From NCBI GenBank assembly GCA_902528415.1, contig CABZSR010000005.1, forward strand, positions 27,623-91,622: DNA of 64,000 bases, written 5' to 3'. Below, one piece after another: positions 18,316 to 26,593 of the stretch (position 1 is its first letter; each line of letters opens with the position of its first letter). The position numbers were made by a program, and so were the translations under genes. This DNA comes from an uncultured SAR116 cluster alpha proteobacterium. Its GTDB lineage: Bacteria > Pseudomonadota > Alphaproteobacteria > Puniceispirillales > Marisalimonadaceae. The notes below the pieces were generated by a model. The model saw only the letters and a program-made list of their open reading frames with translations. It ran no database searches and was not told the DNA's origin.

Positions 18316-19065
18316 TTATTCTCCAGTAATAATATTATTGTGTTTAACTGTTTCAGTCTCGTTTGAATGTTGATAAACTGCCATTATATTTGCCATATCT
18401 TTGCCAAACATAGATATAAATTTTGGATCTTTAGTAATTTGCTGAGGTTTACCAATGCAGCATATGCGATTAGAAAGACATAATACTTTTTTTGTTGAAG
18501 CCATAACTAAATGTAAATCGTGAGACACCATCAAAATACTTAAACCTCTTTTTAAATATATGGATTGCAAAAGATTATAAAAGTAGATTTGACCAGAAAC
18601 ATCTAAATTTTGAGCAGGTTCGTCAAGAATAAGTAATTCAGGATTATTAAGCAAACTTCTTGCAAGCAATACTCTTTGCATTTCACCACCAGACAAAACT
18701 GAAAGTTGCTTGTTAATTATTTTCTCAATTTGTGTCTCAGATACGACTTGTCTAAAAGAAATTTCATCAAATTTTTTTCTCATGGTTATAAAATTTTGGA
18801 CACTCATAGGCATTGTATTAATGATATTTATGGACTGGGGCATATATCCCATTTTTAAATTTGGTTTTTTTATAATTTGGCCACTATCAGGCTTGAAGAA
18901 CTGCATTAAACATTTTAATAGCATAGTTTTACCAGCACCATTTGGTCCAATAATTGTAAGAAAGTCGTTTTTTTTTATTTCTATATCAATATTTTTTAAT
19001 ATGGCTTTTTCATTTTTTACTACATTGATATTTTGTGCGGATATTAATGCATTTGTAGTTTTCAT
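18316..19065 (-). CDS. znuC: zinc ABC transporter ATPase ZnuC
   Basis: ATP-binding subunit of the zinc importer, 249 residues. Walker A GPNGAGKTMLLK is near residue 41, Q-loop GYMPQSI near 75, signature LSGGEMQRVLLARSLL near 128, Walker B ELLILDEPAQNLDV near 150 and the H-loop SHDLHLVMA near 183. It is close to ZnuC/manganese-type ATPases; the divergent znuA and Zur box settle the metal as zinc. The stop is one base from the proposed znuB start. The start lies 169 bases from the Zur box, so Zur control of this side is uncertain. Confidence 0.9.
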   Translation of the reverse strand: MKTTNALISAQNINVVKNEKAILKNIDIEIKKNDFLTIIGPNGAGKTMLLKCLMQFFKPDSGQIIKKPNLKMGYMPQSINIINTMPMSVQNFITMRKKFDEISFRQVVSETQIEKIINKQLSVLSGGEMQRVLLARSLLNNPELLILDEPAQNLDVSGQIYFYNLLQSIYLKRGLSILMVSHDLHLVMASTKKVLCLSNRICCIGKPQQITKDPKFISMFGKDMANIMAVYQHSNETETVKHNNIITGE

Positions 19066-19206
19066 TTTTTGGTGACAATCTTTTTTGAACTTTTAATTTT
19101 AAATAATATTAATAAATCATTATTAATAAATTGTTTAACATTCAAACTTAACTAATTTTCTTAATATTCTTTATAAATTGTTATAATTTCTTATACCTTA
19201 TTAATC

Positions 19207-19235
19207 TTGACTTTTAAAGGTTATATACATAAATA
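19207..19235 (+). promoter_or_regulatory. candidate znuA promoter (-35 and -10)
   Basis: TTGACT at 19207-19212 and TAAATA at 19230-19235 are separated by 17 bases. The -10 box abuts the Zur palindrome, so Zur binding would block transcription start. Position relative to ATG 19271 gives a short leader of about 30 bases. Confidence 0.45.
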
Positions 19236-19251
19236 TGTTATGTTATAACAT
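19235..19251. promoter_or_regulatory. Zur operator (zinc uptake regulator box)
   Basis: The sequence ATGTTAT-GTT-ATAACAT is a perfect 7-bp inverted repeat with a three-base centre. It matches the core of the proteobacterial Zur box (ATGTTATAnTATAACAT). It lies 19 bases before the znuA ATG, in the znuC-znuA divergent region. Zur with zinc would repress the znuA operon. The ORF track start at 19235 falls on this operator and is therefore not the gene start. Confidence 0.85.
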
Positions 19252-19270
19252 TACAATATTTAAAGGACAA

Positions 19271-20392
19271 ATGATGAATAAAATACTTTCTTTTATAATT
19301 TTGATATTATTTTCAAACTCTACCGTTTTTGCCAGCGAGACGAAGGGAGTCATCACAACAATTCAGCCTATCAATTCACTTGTTAGTGCAGTAATTGGTA
19401 ATACTGGCAAAACTATTTCATTGATACCAGCAGAAATTTCTCCACATGAGTATAAATTAAAACCTTCTGATGCAAAGAAAATGCAAGAAGCGAATATTAT
19501 TTTCTTCGTTTCAAATCATTTAGAAAGTGGCGTTACAAAAGTTTTCAAAAATTTGCCTAAAAATATTAAAATAATAGATCTATTAGAAGAGACAGGGATC
19601 GAACATCTTGCAATAAGGGATAATGAAGCTTGGGAACGTCATGACCACCATGGACATGAAGGCCATGACGACCACGATGATCACGATAAACATGGGAAAA
19701 AGCATGACGATCATGATGACCATGATAAGCATAGTAAAAAGCATGACGACCACGATGATCATGATAAGCATGGTAAAAAACATGACGATCACGACCATGA
19801 TAAACATGCTAAAAAGCGTGACGATCACGATCATGATAAGCACGGTAAAAAGCATGACAATCACGATGATCATCAAAGTAAAGACGATGTTCACATCTGG
19901 TTAAGCCCAGATAATGCAATCAAAATCGTTAAAAAAGTGAATGAAGAATTAAGTTTGCTTTTCCCAGACAATGCTAGTCAATATAAAGAAAATTCAAATA
20001 ATATTATTAATAAAATAAGTGATTTAAAAAGTGAGTTAACAAAAGATCTAGCTCCAATTAAAGACAAACCTTATGTGGTTTTCCATGATGCGTATCAATA
20101 TTTCGAAAAAGCATTTGGGCTAAATGCCGTTGGTTCTGTTGCACTAGAGGGTGATATCGCATCATCACCAAAACAGATATCTTTTATTAAAGATAAAATA
20201 AAAAAATTAAATGCCTCATGTGTATTTCAAGAGCCACAATTTGACAGTAAATTAGTAAAAATAGTTGTTGAAGGAACGAATGCGCAAATTGGAACTCTAG
20301 ATCCATTAGGCGTGAACATTTCTGGAAAAGAAAATTTTTATATACAATTACTAAAAAATATGGCTAAAAGTTTAAAGGAATGTTTAGGATAA
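19271..20392 (+). CDS. znuA: zinc ABC transporter periplasmic binding protein ZnuA, histidine-rich
   Basis: Periplasmic zinc-binding protein of about 373 residues. The start is ATG 19271 (or 19274), after AAAGGA, with a signal peptide to about residue 23 ending VFASE. Cluster A-I metal-protein motifs are present: the first zinc His in ISPHEYKLKPSDA, then DVHIWLSPDNA, then VFHDAYQYFEKAFGL. Between residues about 125 and 210 it has an expanded His/Asp/Lys loop made of tandem 12-13 residue repeats (see 19664-19888). This is much longer than the usual ZnuA His loop and adds about 50 residues. It is the first gene of a Zur-controlled operon with the ABC pair and DUF3299 protein downstream. Confidence 0.93.
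   Translation: MMNKILSFIILILFSNSTVFASETKGVITTIQPINSLVSAVIGNTGKTISLIPAEISPHEYKLKPSDAKKMQEANIIFFVSNHLESGVTKVFKNLPKNIKIIDLLEETGIEHLAIRDNEAWERHDHHGHEGHDDHDDHDKHGKKHDDHDDHDKHSKKHDDHDDHDKHGKKHDDHDHDKHAKKRDDHDHDKHGKKHDNHDDHQSKDDVHIWLSPDNAIKIVKKVNEELSLLFPDNASQYKENSNNIINKISDLKSELTKDLAPIKDKPYVVFHDAYQYFEKAFGLNAVGSVALEGDIASSPKQISFIKDKIKKLNASCVFQEPQFDSKLVKIVVEGTNAQIGTLDPLGVNISGKENFYIQLLKNMAKSLKECLG
19664..19888 (+). repeat. tandem repeat encoding the ZnuA histidine-rich loop
   Basis: Six head-to-tail units encode variants of HDDHDDHDKHGKK. The first three are 39 bases long and the last three 36 bases, the final one degenerate. Units differ mostly by synonymous changes (GAT/GAC, CAT/CAC, GGT/GGG), and one changes His to Arg (KKRDDHD). 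Frame is preserved throughout, so unit number could vary between strains without breaking znuA. The loop probably buffers zinc in the periplasm or feeds it to the binding site. Confidence 0.85.
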
Positions 20393-20399
20393 ATGAGTT

Positions 20400-21041
20400 A
20401 TGTTAATCTGTGAAAATCTTTCATTTTCAATTGATGGTCACAAATTATTCTCAAACATAGATTTTAAAATAAAAAAAGAAAAGGACCTGTTAATTACAGG
20501 TCCTTCTGGTATAGGAAAGACAACATTATTAAGTGTTTTATGTGGTCTTCAAATACCTACTGAAGGAAGTATTCGTTATAATGATATTTCCCTTTATAGT
20601 TTATCTGAAAACAAAATTGACGAATTTAGAGGAAAACAACTCGGAATAGTTTTTCAAAGTTTTAATTTAATTAATGCATTTACAATTAAGCAAAATCTAC
20701 AAATAGCAAATACTGCGGAAGGTTCCCAAGATACAGATAATCTTTACGACCTCCTTGAAAGAGTGGGATTAGCTGATAAATCTCATATCAAGGTTTCAAA
20801 TTTAAGTATTGGTGAGAAACAAAGGGTTGCGGTAGCACGTGCATTTATAGGGCAACCGAAATGGATATTTTGTGATGAGCCTACATCATCATTGGATGAT
20901 AAGAATACAGATATTATTGCAAACCTTATCAAAGAAGAAAGCTTAAGACACAAAGCCTCATTAATTTTAATAACTCACGACAAACGTGTTCAATCAATTC
21001 TTAATTTCAACGAAATTTTGAGATTAGGAGAAGTATTATAA
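20400..21041 (+). CDS. ABC transporter ATPase, LolD/MacB type, in the zinc operon
   Basis: A 213-residue ATPase of the LolD/MacB-like (type VII) family. Walker A GPSGIGKTTLLSVL is near residue 38, Q-loop VFQSFNLI near 86, signature LSIGEKQRVAVARA near 137 and Walker B WIFCDEPTSSLDD near 160. It begins seven bases after znuA and probably energises the FtsX-domain permease that follows. This family does not build zinc importers of the ZnuBC fold; it usually drives mechanotransmission or lipoprotein/peptide export. Zur control therefore suggests an accessory zinc function, as in Zur-regulated sets such as Vibrio zrg (from memory). The stop TAA overlaps the proposed ATA start of the next gene. 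Confidence 0.85.
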   Translation: MLICENLSFSIDGHKLFSNIDFKIKKEKDLLITGPSGIGKTTLLSVLCGLQIPTEGSIRYNDISLYSLSENKIDEFRGKQLGIVFQSFNLINAFTIKQNLQIANTAEGSQDTDNLYDLLERVGLADKSHIKVSNLSIGEKQRVAVARAFIGQPKWIFCDEPTSSLDDKNTDIIANLIKEESLRHKASLILITHDKRVQSILNFNEILRLGEVL

Positions 21042-22225
21042 ATATATTCTTAATTTCATTTTTGTATTTAAAATCTAAGCTATTAAATTTCATGATGAGT
21101 ATACTTTTAATGATATTAGGTGTCACAATAATTACATTATCAGTTTTAGTTAATCAAATTACTAAGAATACTTTTACCAAAAATAATCCTAATTTGGATG
21201 TAGTAGTAGGTGCCAAGGGAAGCCCTCTTCAATTAGTTTTATCATCTATTCATCACATTGATATTCCAACGGGAAATATAAGTTACAAAAATGCTAAAAA
21301 AATTATGAAACATCCTGCTATTAAATTTGGAGTTCCAATTTCGTTAGGTGATAATTACCAAAATTACAGGATAGTAGGTACTGATAAGAAATTCTTAAAA
21401 CTATATGATGCAGAATTAGAAATAGGTTTTATGTGGGAAAAGCCTATGCAATCCGTAATTGGTTCCAATGTAGCTACTTTCACTAAATTAAAAATTGACA
21501 AATTTTTTGTGGGATCTCATGGTTTAATTGATACAGGCGACATTCATTCTGAACAACCTTATAAAGTAGTTGGTATCTTAAAAAAGACAGGTACTATATT
21601 AGATAATTTAATTATCACCAGCTTGGATAGTGTATGGAATTTACATTCAAATCAAAATGACATTTTGAAAAACAGTGATAGCTTAGAAGTAACAGCATTA
21701 TTATTAAAATATAAAAATAAAACTTCCGTCTTTTCTTTTCCAAGACTAATTAACAAAAACACAAGTATGCAGGCAGCTAGTCCTAATCTTGAAATTTCTA
21801 AATTATTTAAGTTAACTGGCGGAGCCCATAAAATTATTAATTATTTAAGCATTATAATTGTATCTTTATCATTTGCAGGGATTTTATTCACATTATTAAA
21901 TAACATAAACGAAAGAAAATATGATCTGGCAATATTAAGAACACTTGGTTTTACTAGGGAACGAATTTTTTCTATAATTTTAATCGAGGGAATGACTATT
22001 TCAATTGTAGGAAGTTTTATTGGGTTGATCTTAGGAGGTATAGTCTACAAGTGCATTGAATTTTTTTCATTACTTGGAAGAAATATAGTTACAGGACAGC
22101 TTGATTTTGTTTATGAAATTTTAACAATATGGTCTGTTATTCTGATTATTTCTTTTCTTACTTGTCTTATACCCTGCATCAAAGTATATAAACAAAATAT
22201 TAGAAACACCTTGTTAAATAGTTAA
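21038..22225 (+). CDS. ABC transporter permease, MacB/FtsX-domain type, probable ATA start
   Basis: Inner-membrane permease of about 395 residues. It has one N-terminal membrane segment (SILLMILGVTIITLSVLV), a large periplasmic MacB-like domain and three C-terminal segments forming the FtsX domain (near 265-385, with ERKYDLAILRTLGFT). The ORF track begins at TTG 21062, which has no ribosome-binding site. The open frame extends to ATA 21038, giving (M)NIFLISFLYLKSKLLNF like related permeases. That ATA has AGGAG seven bases upstream and overlaps the previous stop (ATAA). ATG is absent from the N-terminal stretch until residue 20. It should work with the ATPase just upstream. Confidence 0.8.
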   Translation: MNIFLISFLYLKSKLLNFMMSILLMILGVTIITLSVLVNQITKNTFTKNNPNLDVVVGAKGSPLQLVLSSIHHIDIPTGNISYKNAKKIMKHPAIKFGVPISLGDNYQNYRIVGTDKKFLKLYDAELEIGFMWEKPMQSVIGSNVATFTKLKIDKFFVGSHGLIDTGDIHSEQPYKVVGILKKTGTILDNLIITSLDSVWNLHSNQNDILKNSDSLEVTALLLKYKNKTSVFSFPRLINKNTSMQAASPNLEISKLFKLTGGAHKIINYLSIIIVSLSFAGILFTLLNNINERKYDLAILRTLGFTRERIFSIILIEGMTISIVGSFIGLILGGIVYKCIEFFSLLGRNIVTGQLDFVYEILTIWSVILIISFLTCLIPCIKVYKQNIRNTLLNS

Positions 22226-22271
22226 TTATTTATTTTTACAGACGTATAGTGAGATATGAAAAGATCAAAAC

Positions 22272-22790
22272 ATGAATAAAAAATTAATAATTATACTCAT
22301 TTGTTCTTTATTTCCATTTGAGGTTTTTGGTTTTGAAAAATTTAACCTTAATGATATTGATCCATCTGAGAATATTATAGTTGAGGATTTATTTGAGCCA
22401 CTTGAAGTAACTGGTGATGCAATACCTTGGCAATTATTTAAAAAAACCAAAGAGATTGAAGATTGTACAATTGATAAAGATGGTTTTGACTATTGTCTTA
22501 TAAAACCAGTTTATGATGATGATGTTAAAAATTATAATGGAAAAATAGTTACAATAATGGGCTTTATGTTTCCTCTCGAACAATCAGAAAAACAAAATAA
22601 GTTTTTGATTGGACCATATCCTTTGAGTTGTCCATTTCACTACCACGTTGGACCATCTCAAGTTATCGAAATCAGTTCAGAAAAGGCAATTGACTTTTCC
22701 TTTGATCCTATAACAATTAAAGGTAAGCTTGAGGTGAAATATAATGAAGAAACAGGAACTTTTTATTATCTAAAAATTCTCAAATCATAA
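22272..22790 (+). CDS. DUF3299 exported protein, zinc-operon associated
   Basis: A 172-residue protein with an N-terminal signal peptide (KKLIIILICSLFPFEVFGF). The C-terminal half has the DUF3299 pattern GFMFPLEQSEKQNKFLIGP, then YPLSCPFHYHVGPSQVIEI, an OB-like beta fold. In the second motif a Cys and two His residues (SCPFHYH) could bind metal. It follows the MacB-like permease by 46 bases at the end of the znuA operon. DUF3299 proteins recur beside this kind of ABC pair in Zur-regulated clusters, so a role in periplasmic zinc handling is likely. Biochemical function is unknown. The stop lies one base from the stop of the convergent thiolase-like gene. Confidence 0.75.
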   Translation: MNKKLIIILICSLFPFEVFGFEKFNLNDIDPSENIIVEDLFEPLEVTGDAIPWQLFKKTKEIEDCTIDKDGFDYCLIKPVYDDDVKNYNGKIVTIMGFMFPLEQSEKQNKFLIGPYPLSCPFHYHVGPSQVIEISSEKAIDFSFDPITIKGKLEVKYNEETGTFYYLKILKS

Positions 22791-22791
22791 T

Positions 22792-23982
22792 TTAGAGAGT
22801 TTCAGAAACACCCCAAACATTTGTAACCTGACTTGATAAAACTCCGCCATTACCATGAGCTACTGACAATTTTGCATTGTCAATCCATCCTCCACCCGAT
22901 CTTTCACCTACATTGTCTCCTGCAGAATTCCTTAATTGACGAATAGCTTCTAAAGTTACAAAAAGACCATACATTCCTGGATGTACACAGGACAACCCTC
23001 CTCCATTAGTATTAACATTTAAGGATCCAGAGGGCCCAATATTGTTGTTTTTAACCAATTCAATAGCTTCACCTTTTTTACAGAAACCTAAATCTTCAAG
23101 AAATAACAATGTATTTATGGTGAAGGCATCGTATAATTGTATTGTATCCATGTCAGTGGCTTTATAACTAGACATCTTAAACGCCCTTTGGCTACTTTCT
23201 ATTGCCGATGTTCTAACTAAATCTGGCATTTCAGAAACCATTCGATGATGGTGTTCCATTGCTGCTCCAAGCAAATAAATAGGAGTATTCTTAGTATCTT
23301 TAGCTCTATCAGACCTTGTCATTATGACCGCAGCCCCTCCGTCAGTGACTAGGCAACAATCTAGTTTACCCAAGGGATCTACAATTGGTCTTGCTGAAAG
23401 AACATCTTCAACAGTCAAGGGACCCTTATCATAAGTGTAAGCTCTTGGATTAAGTAAGGCCCAGTCTCTTGCAGATACTGCTACATTTGCTAAATCTTCG
23501 CGAGATGCTCTAAATTCGTGCATATATCTTTTTGCAGCTAAAGCATATGCAGTAACTGGCATTCTAGGTTCATATTGTGCTTCATATGGCATTGCTTCTG
23601 AAATAGTTTTAAATCCTCCAATACTTTTTTGATTAGAGCCATATGCAACCACTGCTACATTTATCAATCCCGCATCTAAAGCCAATGCAGCTGTCAAAAT
23701 ATGAGATAAAAAGCTTGATCCACCAATCTGAGAACCATCAGCAAATTTCGGTTTTAAACCAAGATATTCAGATAAAGACATCGCCGCCATGGAATGAAAG
23801 GCTGTTGCAGCAAAAACTCCATCAACTTCATTTAATTTTATTCCTGCATCATCTAAAGCGTCATGAACAGAGTTTGCCATTATCTCCATAGCGCTCCAAC
23901 CTGATGCCATTCCACAACCACTTTCTGCTAGGCCAACGACAGCAGTTTTACCTCTTAAATTGTTAATATCATTTTGGTTCAT
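22792..23982 (-). CDS. thiolase-superfamily protein without the nucleophilic cysteine (Ltp2/SCP-x like)
   Basis: A 396-residue thiolase-fold protein of the lipid-transfer/SCP-x branch. The active-site segment that normally carries the nucleophilic Cys reads IGGSSFLSH, so claisen-type thiolysis is unlikely. The GHP motif persists as LSCVHPGMYGL near residue 325 and the C-terminal glycine loop as AHGNGGVLSSQ near 372. Such Cys-less members pair with a DUF35 protein and act as retro-aldolases (for example Ltp2 in steroid side-chain cleavage). Here the DUF35 gene lies five bases upstream on the same strand. The likely role is C-C cleavage of a hydroxyacyl-CoA; substrate is unknown. Confidence 0.75.
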   Translation of the reverse strand: MNQNDINNLRGKTAVVGLAESGCGMASGWSAMEIMANSVHDALDDAGIKLNEVDGVFAATAFHSMAAMSLSEYLGLKPKFADGSQIGGSSFLSHILTAALALDAGLINVAVVAYGSNQKSIGGFKTISEAMPYEAQYEPRMPVTAYALAAKRYMHEFRASREDLANVAVSARDWALLNPRAYTYDKGPLTVEDVLSARPIVDPLGKLDCCLVTDGGAAVIMTRSDRAKDTKNTPIYLLGAAMEHHHRMVSEMPDLVRTSAIESSQRAFKMSSYKATDMDTIQLYDAFTINTLLFLEDLGFCKKGEAIELVKNNNIGPSGSLNVNTNGGGLSCVHPGMYGLFVTLEAIRQLRNSAGDNVGERSGGGWIDNAKLSVAHGNGGVLSSQVTNVWGVSETL

Positions 23983-23987
23983 TATAA

Positions 23988-24377
23988 TTATCCTTGTAAA
24001 ATATCAAAAATTACTGCTGGTTCCCCATTAAGAATTGAAATTCTAGCTTTTACTTTTTGACCTATTTGAACTTTATCTGGCTCTGTGCCTTCAACCCTTG
24101 CCATCATTCTTGGGCCTTCATCCAGAGTAATTAAAGACAAATTAAAATCACCACCCTTTTCTGGTAACCTTCTATTGCAAGTGGTGCTATGAACAGTTCC
24201 TATTCCAGATGCTTCTACCCACTCTAAATCCCTTTCACCAGTACCTGGAAAAGCAACTCGCGGATGAAAGAAAAATTTGTCTAAACTTTTACACCTTTGG
24301 ATCATAAATTTTCCTTCAGACAAATAATTTTTAAATTGTTGTTCTGGGCCAACCAATCCTTTTAAGTTTTCTGGCAT
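23988..24377 (-). CDS. DUF35 OB-fold acyl-CoA-associated protein with degenerate zinc ribbon
   Basis: A 129-residue protein of the rubredoxin-like/OB-fold DUF35 family, the usual partner of Cys-less thiolases. The OB-fold part (VEASGIGTVHSTTC to the end) is intact. The N-terminal ribbon normally has four Cys; here only one remains (IQRCKSLDKFFFHPR), and the second knuckle reads FPGTGERDLEW. Zinc binding is therefore probably lost. The gene lies between the NDP-forming acyl-CoA synthetase (21 bases) and the thiolase-like gene (5 bases), so the three should make one functional unit. DUF35 typically shapes the acyl-CoA entry channel of the complex. Confidence 0.75.
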   Translation of the reverse strand: MPENLKGLVGPEQQFKNYLSEGKFMIQRCKSLDKFFFHPRVAFPGTGERDLEWVEASGIGTVHSTTCNRRLPEKGGDFNLSLITLDEGPRMMARVEGTEPDKVQIGQKVKARISILNGEPAVIFDILQG

Positions 24378-24398
24378 TTTTCTTCCTTTTTTAGAGTT

Positions 24399-26483
24399 TT
24401 ATTTAGTTACAATCAATGCATCAAGCGCAATAACACTATTCTCACTGACTAAAATTGGGTTCATTTCGACTTGATCAATCCGATCAAAATTAGCTGCAAT
24501 TAAATTAGATAAGTTAACAATCGCAGTTATTAAAGACTTTATATCAACAGAAGGTTGACCCCTAGTACCAAAAAAAACATCTTTACTTTTTAAAGACAAA
24601 ATCATTTTTTTAGCTTTCTCAGAAGATAGTGGAGCTTCAGCAAAAGAAATATCTTTCATTACCTCTGTATATATTCCACCAAGACCAAACATAACTATTG
24701 GTCCAAATACTGGGTCAATTTTAGCACCTAAAATGCATTCAATTCCTCCTTTTATCATTGGTGAAATCATGACCCCGTCAATTATAGCCTTAGGAGCTTT
24801 TTCATTAACATTTATATGAATTTTTTTAAAAGCTTCTCTAGCCTGATCAAAATTTTTAATTTCTAAAATTACACCACCAACTTCTGTTTTATGTTGAATA
24901 TCTGATGACAAAATCTTCATTACATATTTGGTATCATCATTTTTAAAAAGGGAGGATAAATCATCTAAGTTTTTAATTTGCAAAGATTTTACAACTGGTA
25001 AATTAGCAGCCCTTAAAATTTCACTACAGTCGATTTCGTTTAATTTCTTTTCAGGTATTTTTATGACAAAATCATTTTTTTTAAAATCTTGTTTAGCCTC
25101 ATTTAGATTAAATTTTTCTCCAAAAAACATCAATGCAGACATTGCTATAATAGCTCTCGTAGGATCTTCAATACATGGAAACCCTTCTTTTTCATACATT
25201 TTAACGTATTCTTCAGGCGCAACCATACAATTTATAAACAATTTATCTTCGTACCCTTTCATAGCCTGTTTAAGAGATGATAAAAGGGGTTTTGATAAAA
25301 CAGGAGAGCCTGCAACAGATGTCCAAAAACCTATTAATGCATCATAACCACCTTTTGAGAGCATTAAGTCAGTAAACTTAGGTATCAACGATAAATCATT
25401 AAAAAATTGAGCTGTCACATCTACAGGGTTCATCGGTGATGCAAAAGGTACAAGTTGTTTTAATTCATCTTGAGCATCCTCTGGCATGGGACCAACTATT
25501 AGACCTTCATCGGATGCAGCATCTGCCATCAATACACCGCCTCCTCCTGATATAGTTACTATACCTAAATTTTTTCCCGCAGGAAATATCCTTGGTTTAG
25601 CTGCATAAGCTACATCTAACATTTCTTCTGTACTTCTTACTCTATAGGCACCGTGAGCTTTTAACACTTCATCGTAAATAAGGTCTTCACCTGCCAAAGA
25701 AGCTGTGTGAGAGTTAGCTGCTGCAGCACCAACTTCTGATCTACCTACTTTCATAAAAATTACTGGCTTTTTTTCAGATCTTGCAGTGTCTAACGCTTTA
25801 GTAAATTGCTCTCCATCTTTTACACTTTCAGCATATGCCATAATTGAATGAACATCTGGATCCTCAGCCATTAATTGGATTGTTTCTCCTACTGATAAGT
25901 CAACTTCGTTTCCAGTTGTCATCCAATATCTTATTCCTAAACCTCTTTGATGAGCTACCATATATATATGGCTTCCATAAGCACCTGATTGGCTGGCAAT
26001 TGATATTCCGCCTGGCTTTGGAGTAGCCCTGTCTATGGTTGATGTAAATGTTGGATAAAAATTAGTAGCTGAGTTAAAAAGTCCAAGGCAATTTGGGCCT
26101 ATTATTCTTAAACCACTATCTTTACTAATTTTTTTAATTTGGTTTTGATAGATTTGTCCTTGACCACCTATTTCGGAAAACCCAGAAGAAAAAATTAATG
26201 CTGTTTTTGCCTTTTTTTCTACAGCCTGTTCAAGAACAGATACAACTATTTGAGAAGGAACTGCGACTAAAATAAAATCTAAATCTTCTTTCACATCTAA
26301 TAAAGAAGAGTAAGCTTTAATACCTTGAACACTGTCTCTGTTTGGGTTAATTGGAAAAATCCCTCCTGAAAACTTTTGTTCAATCATATGGGCTAATGGG
26401 CGTCCTCCAATCCTAGCTTTATTATCTGAAGCTCCAACAATAGCAATTGATTTAGGTGACATAATTTCTTGTAGAGTAGTCAT
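24399..26483 (-). CDS. acyl-CoA synthetase (NDP-forming), fused alpha-beta
   Basis: A 694-residue single-chain relative of ADP-forming acetyl-CoA synthetase. Order: CoA-binding domain at 1-130 (SIAIVGASDNKARIG), succinyl-CoA ligase-like flavodoxin domains to about 450, and an ATP-grasp domain from about 475 (VKSLQIKNLDDL to GGIECILGAKIDPVFGP). The phosphorylated histidine is in ANSHTASLAGED near residue 257. It interconverts acyl-CoA plus ADP and phosphate with the acid, CoA and ATP. It heads the operon with DUF35 and the thiolase-like protein, so it probably activates their substrate. Catalytic features look complete; substrate is not recognisable. Confidence 0.85.
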   Translation of the reverse strand: MTTLQEIMSPKSIAIVGASDNKARIGGRPLAHMIEQKFSGGIFPINPNRDSVQGIKAYSSLLDVKEDLDFILVAVPSQIVVSVLEQAVEKKAKTALIFSSGFSEIGGQGQIYQNQIKKISKDSGLRIIGPNCLGLFNSATNFYPTFTSTIDRATPKPGGISIASQSGAYGSHIYMVAHQRGLGIRYWMTTGNEVDLSVGETIQLMAEDPDVHSIMAYAESVKDGEQFTKALDTARSEKKPVIFMKVGRSEVGAAAANSHTASLAGEDLIYDEVLKAHGAYRVRSTEEMLDVAYAAKPRIFPAGKNLGIVTISGGGGVLMADAASDEGLIVGPMPEDAQDELKQLVPFASPMNPVDVTAQFFNDLSLIPKFTDLMLSKGGYDALIGFWTSVAGSPVLSKPLLSSLKQAMKGYEDKLFINCMVAPEEYVKMYEKEGFPCIEDPTRAIIAMSALMFFGEKFNLNEAKQDFKKNDFVIKIPEKKLNEIDCSEILRAANLPVVKSLQIKNLDDLSSLFKNDDTKYVMKILSSDIQHKTEVGGVILEIKNFDQAREAFKKIHINVNEKAPKAIIDGVMISPMIKGGIECILGAKIDPVFGPIVMFGLGGIYTEVMKDISFAEAPLSSEKAKKMILSLKSKDVFFGTRGQPSVDIKSLITAIVNLSNLIAANFDRIDQVEMNPILVSENSVIALDALIVTK

Positions 26484-26593
26484 ATTTACCCTTTAATTAA
26501 TAGACAAGTTTTAAACAGTCTATAATCTACATTAAATAATAAACTTGTTAAATGAAATATTAAATATAATTAGTCAGATTGTTCAAAGATACA

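Noticed and set aside
19664-19888. Tandem repeat as a possible CRISPR or noncoding satellite
   Set aside because: Units are directly adjacent without spacers and keep the znuA frame with synonymous differences, so it is coding repeat.
19583-19894. Minus-strand ORF of 103 residues inside znuA
   Set aside because: It is the antisense of the His/Asp repeat, which automatically gives hydrophobic M/V/I-rich sequence; no ribosome-binding site or homology.
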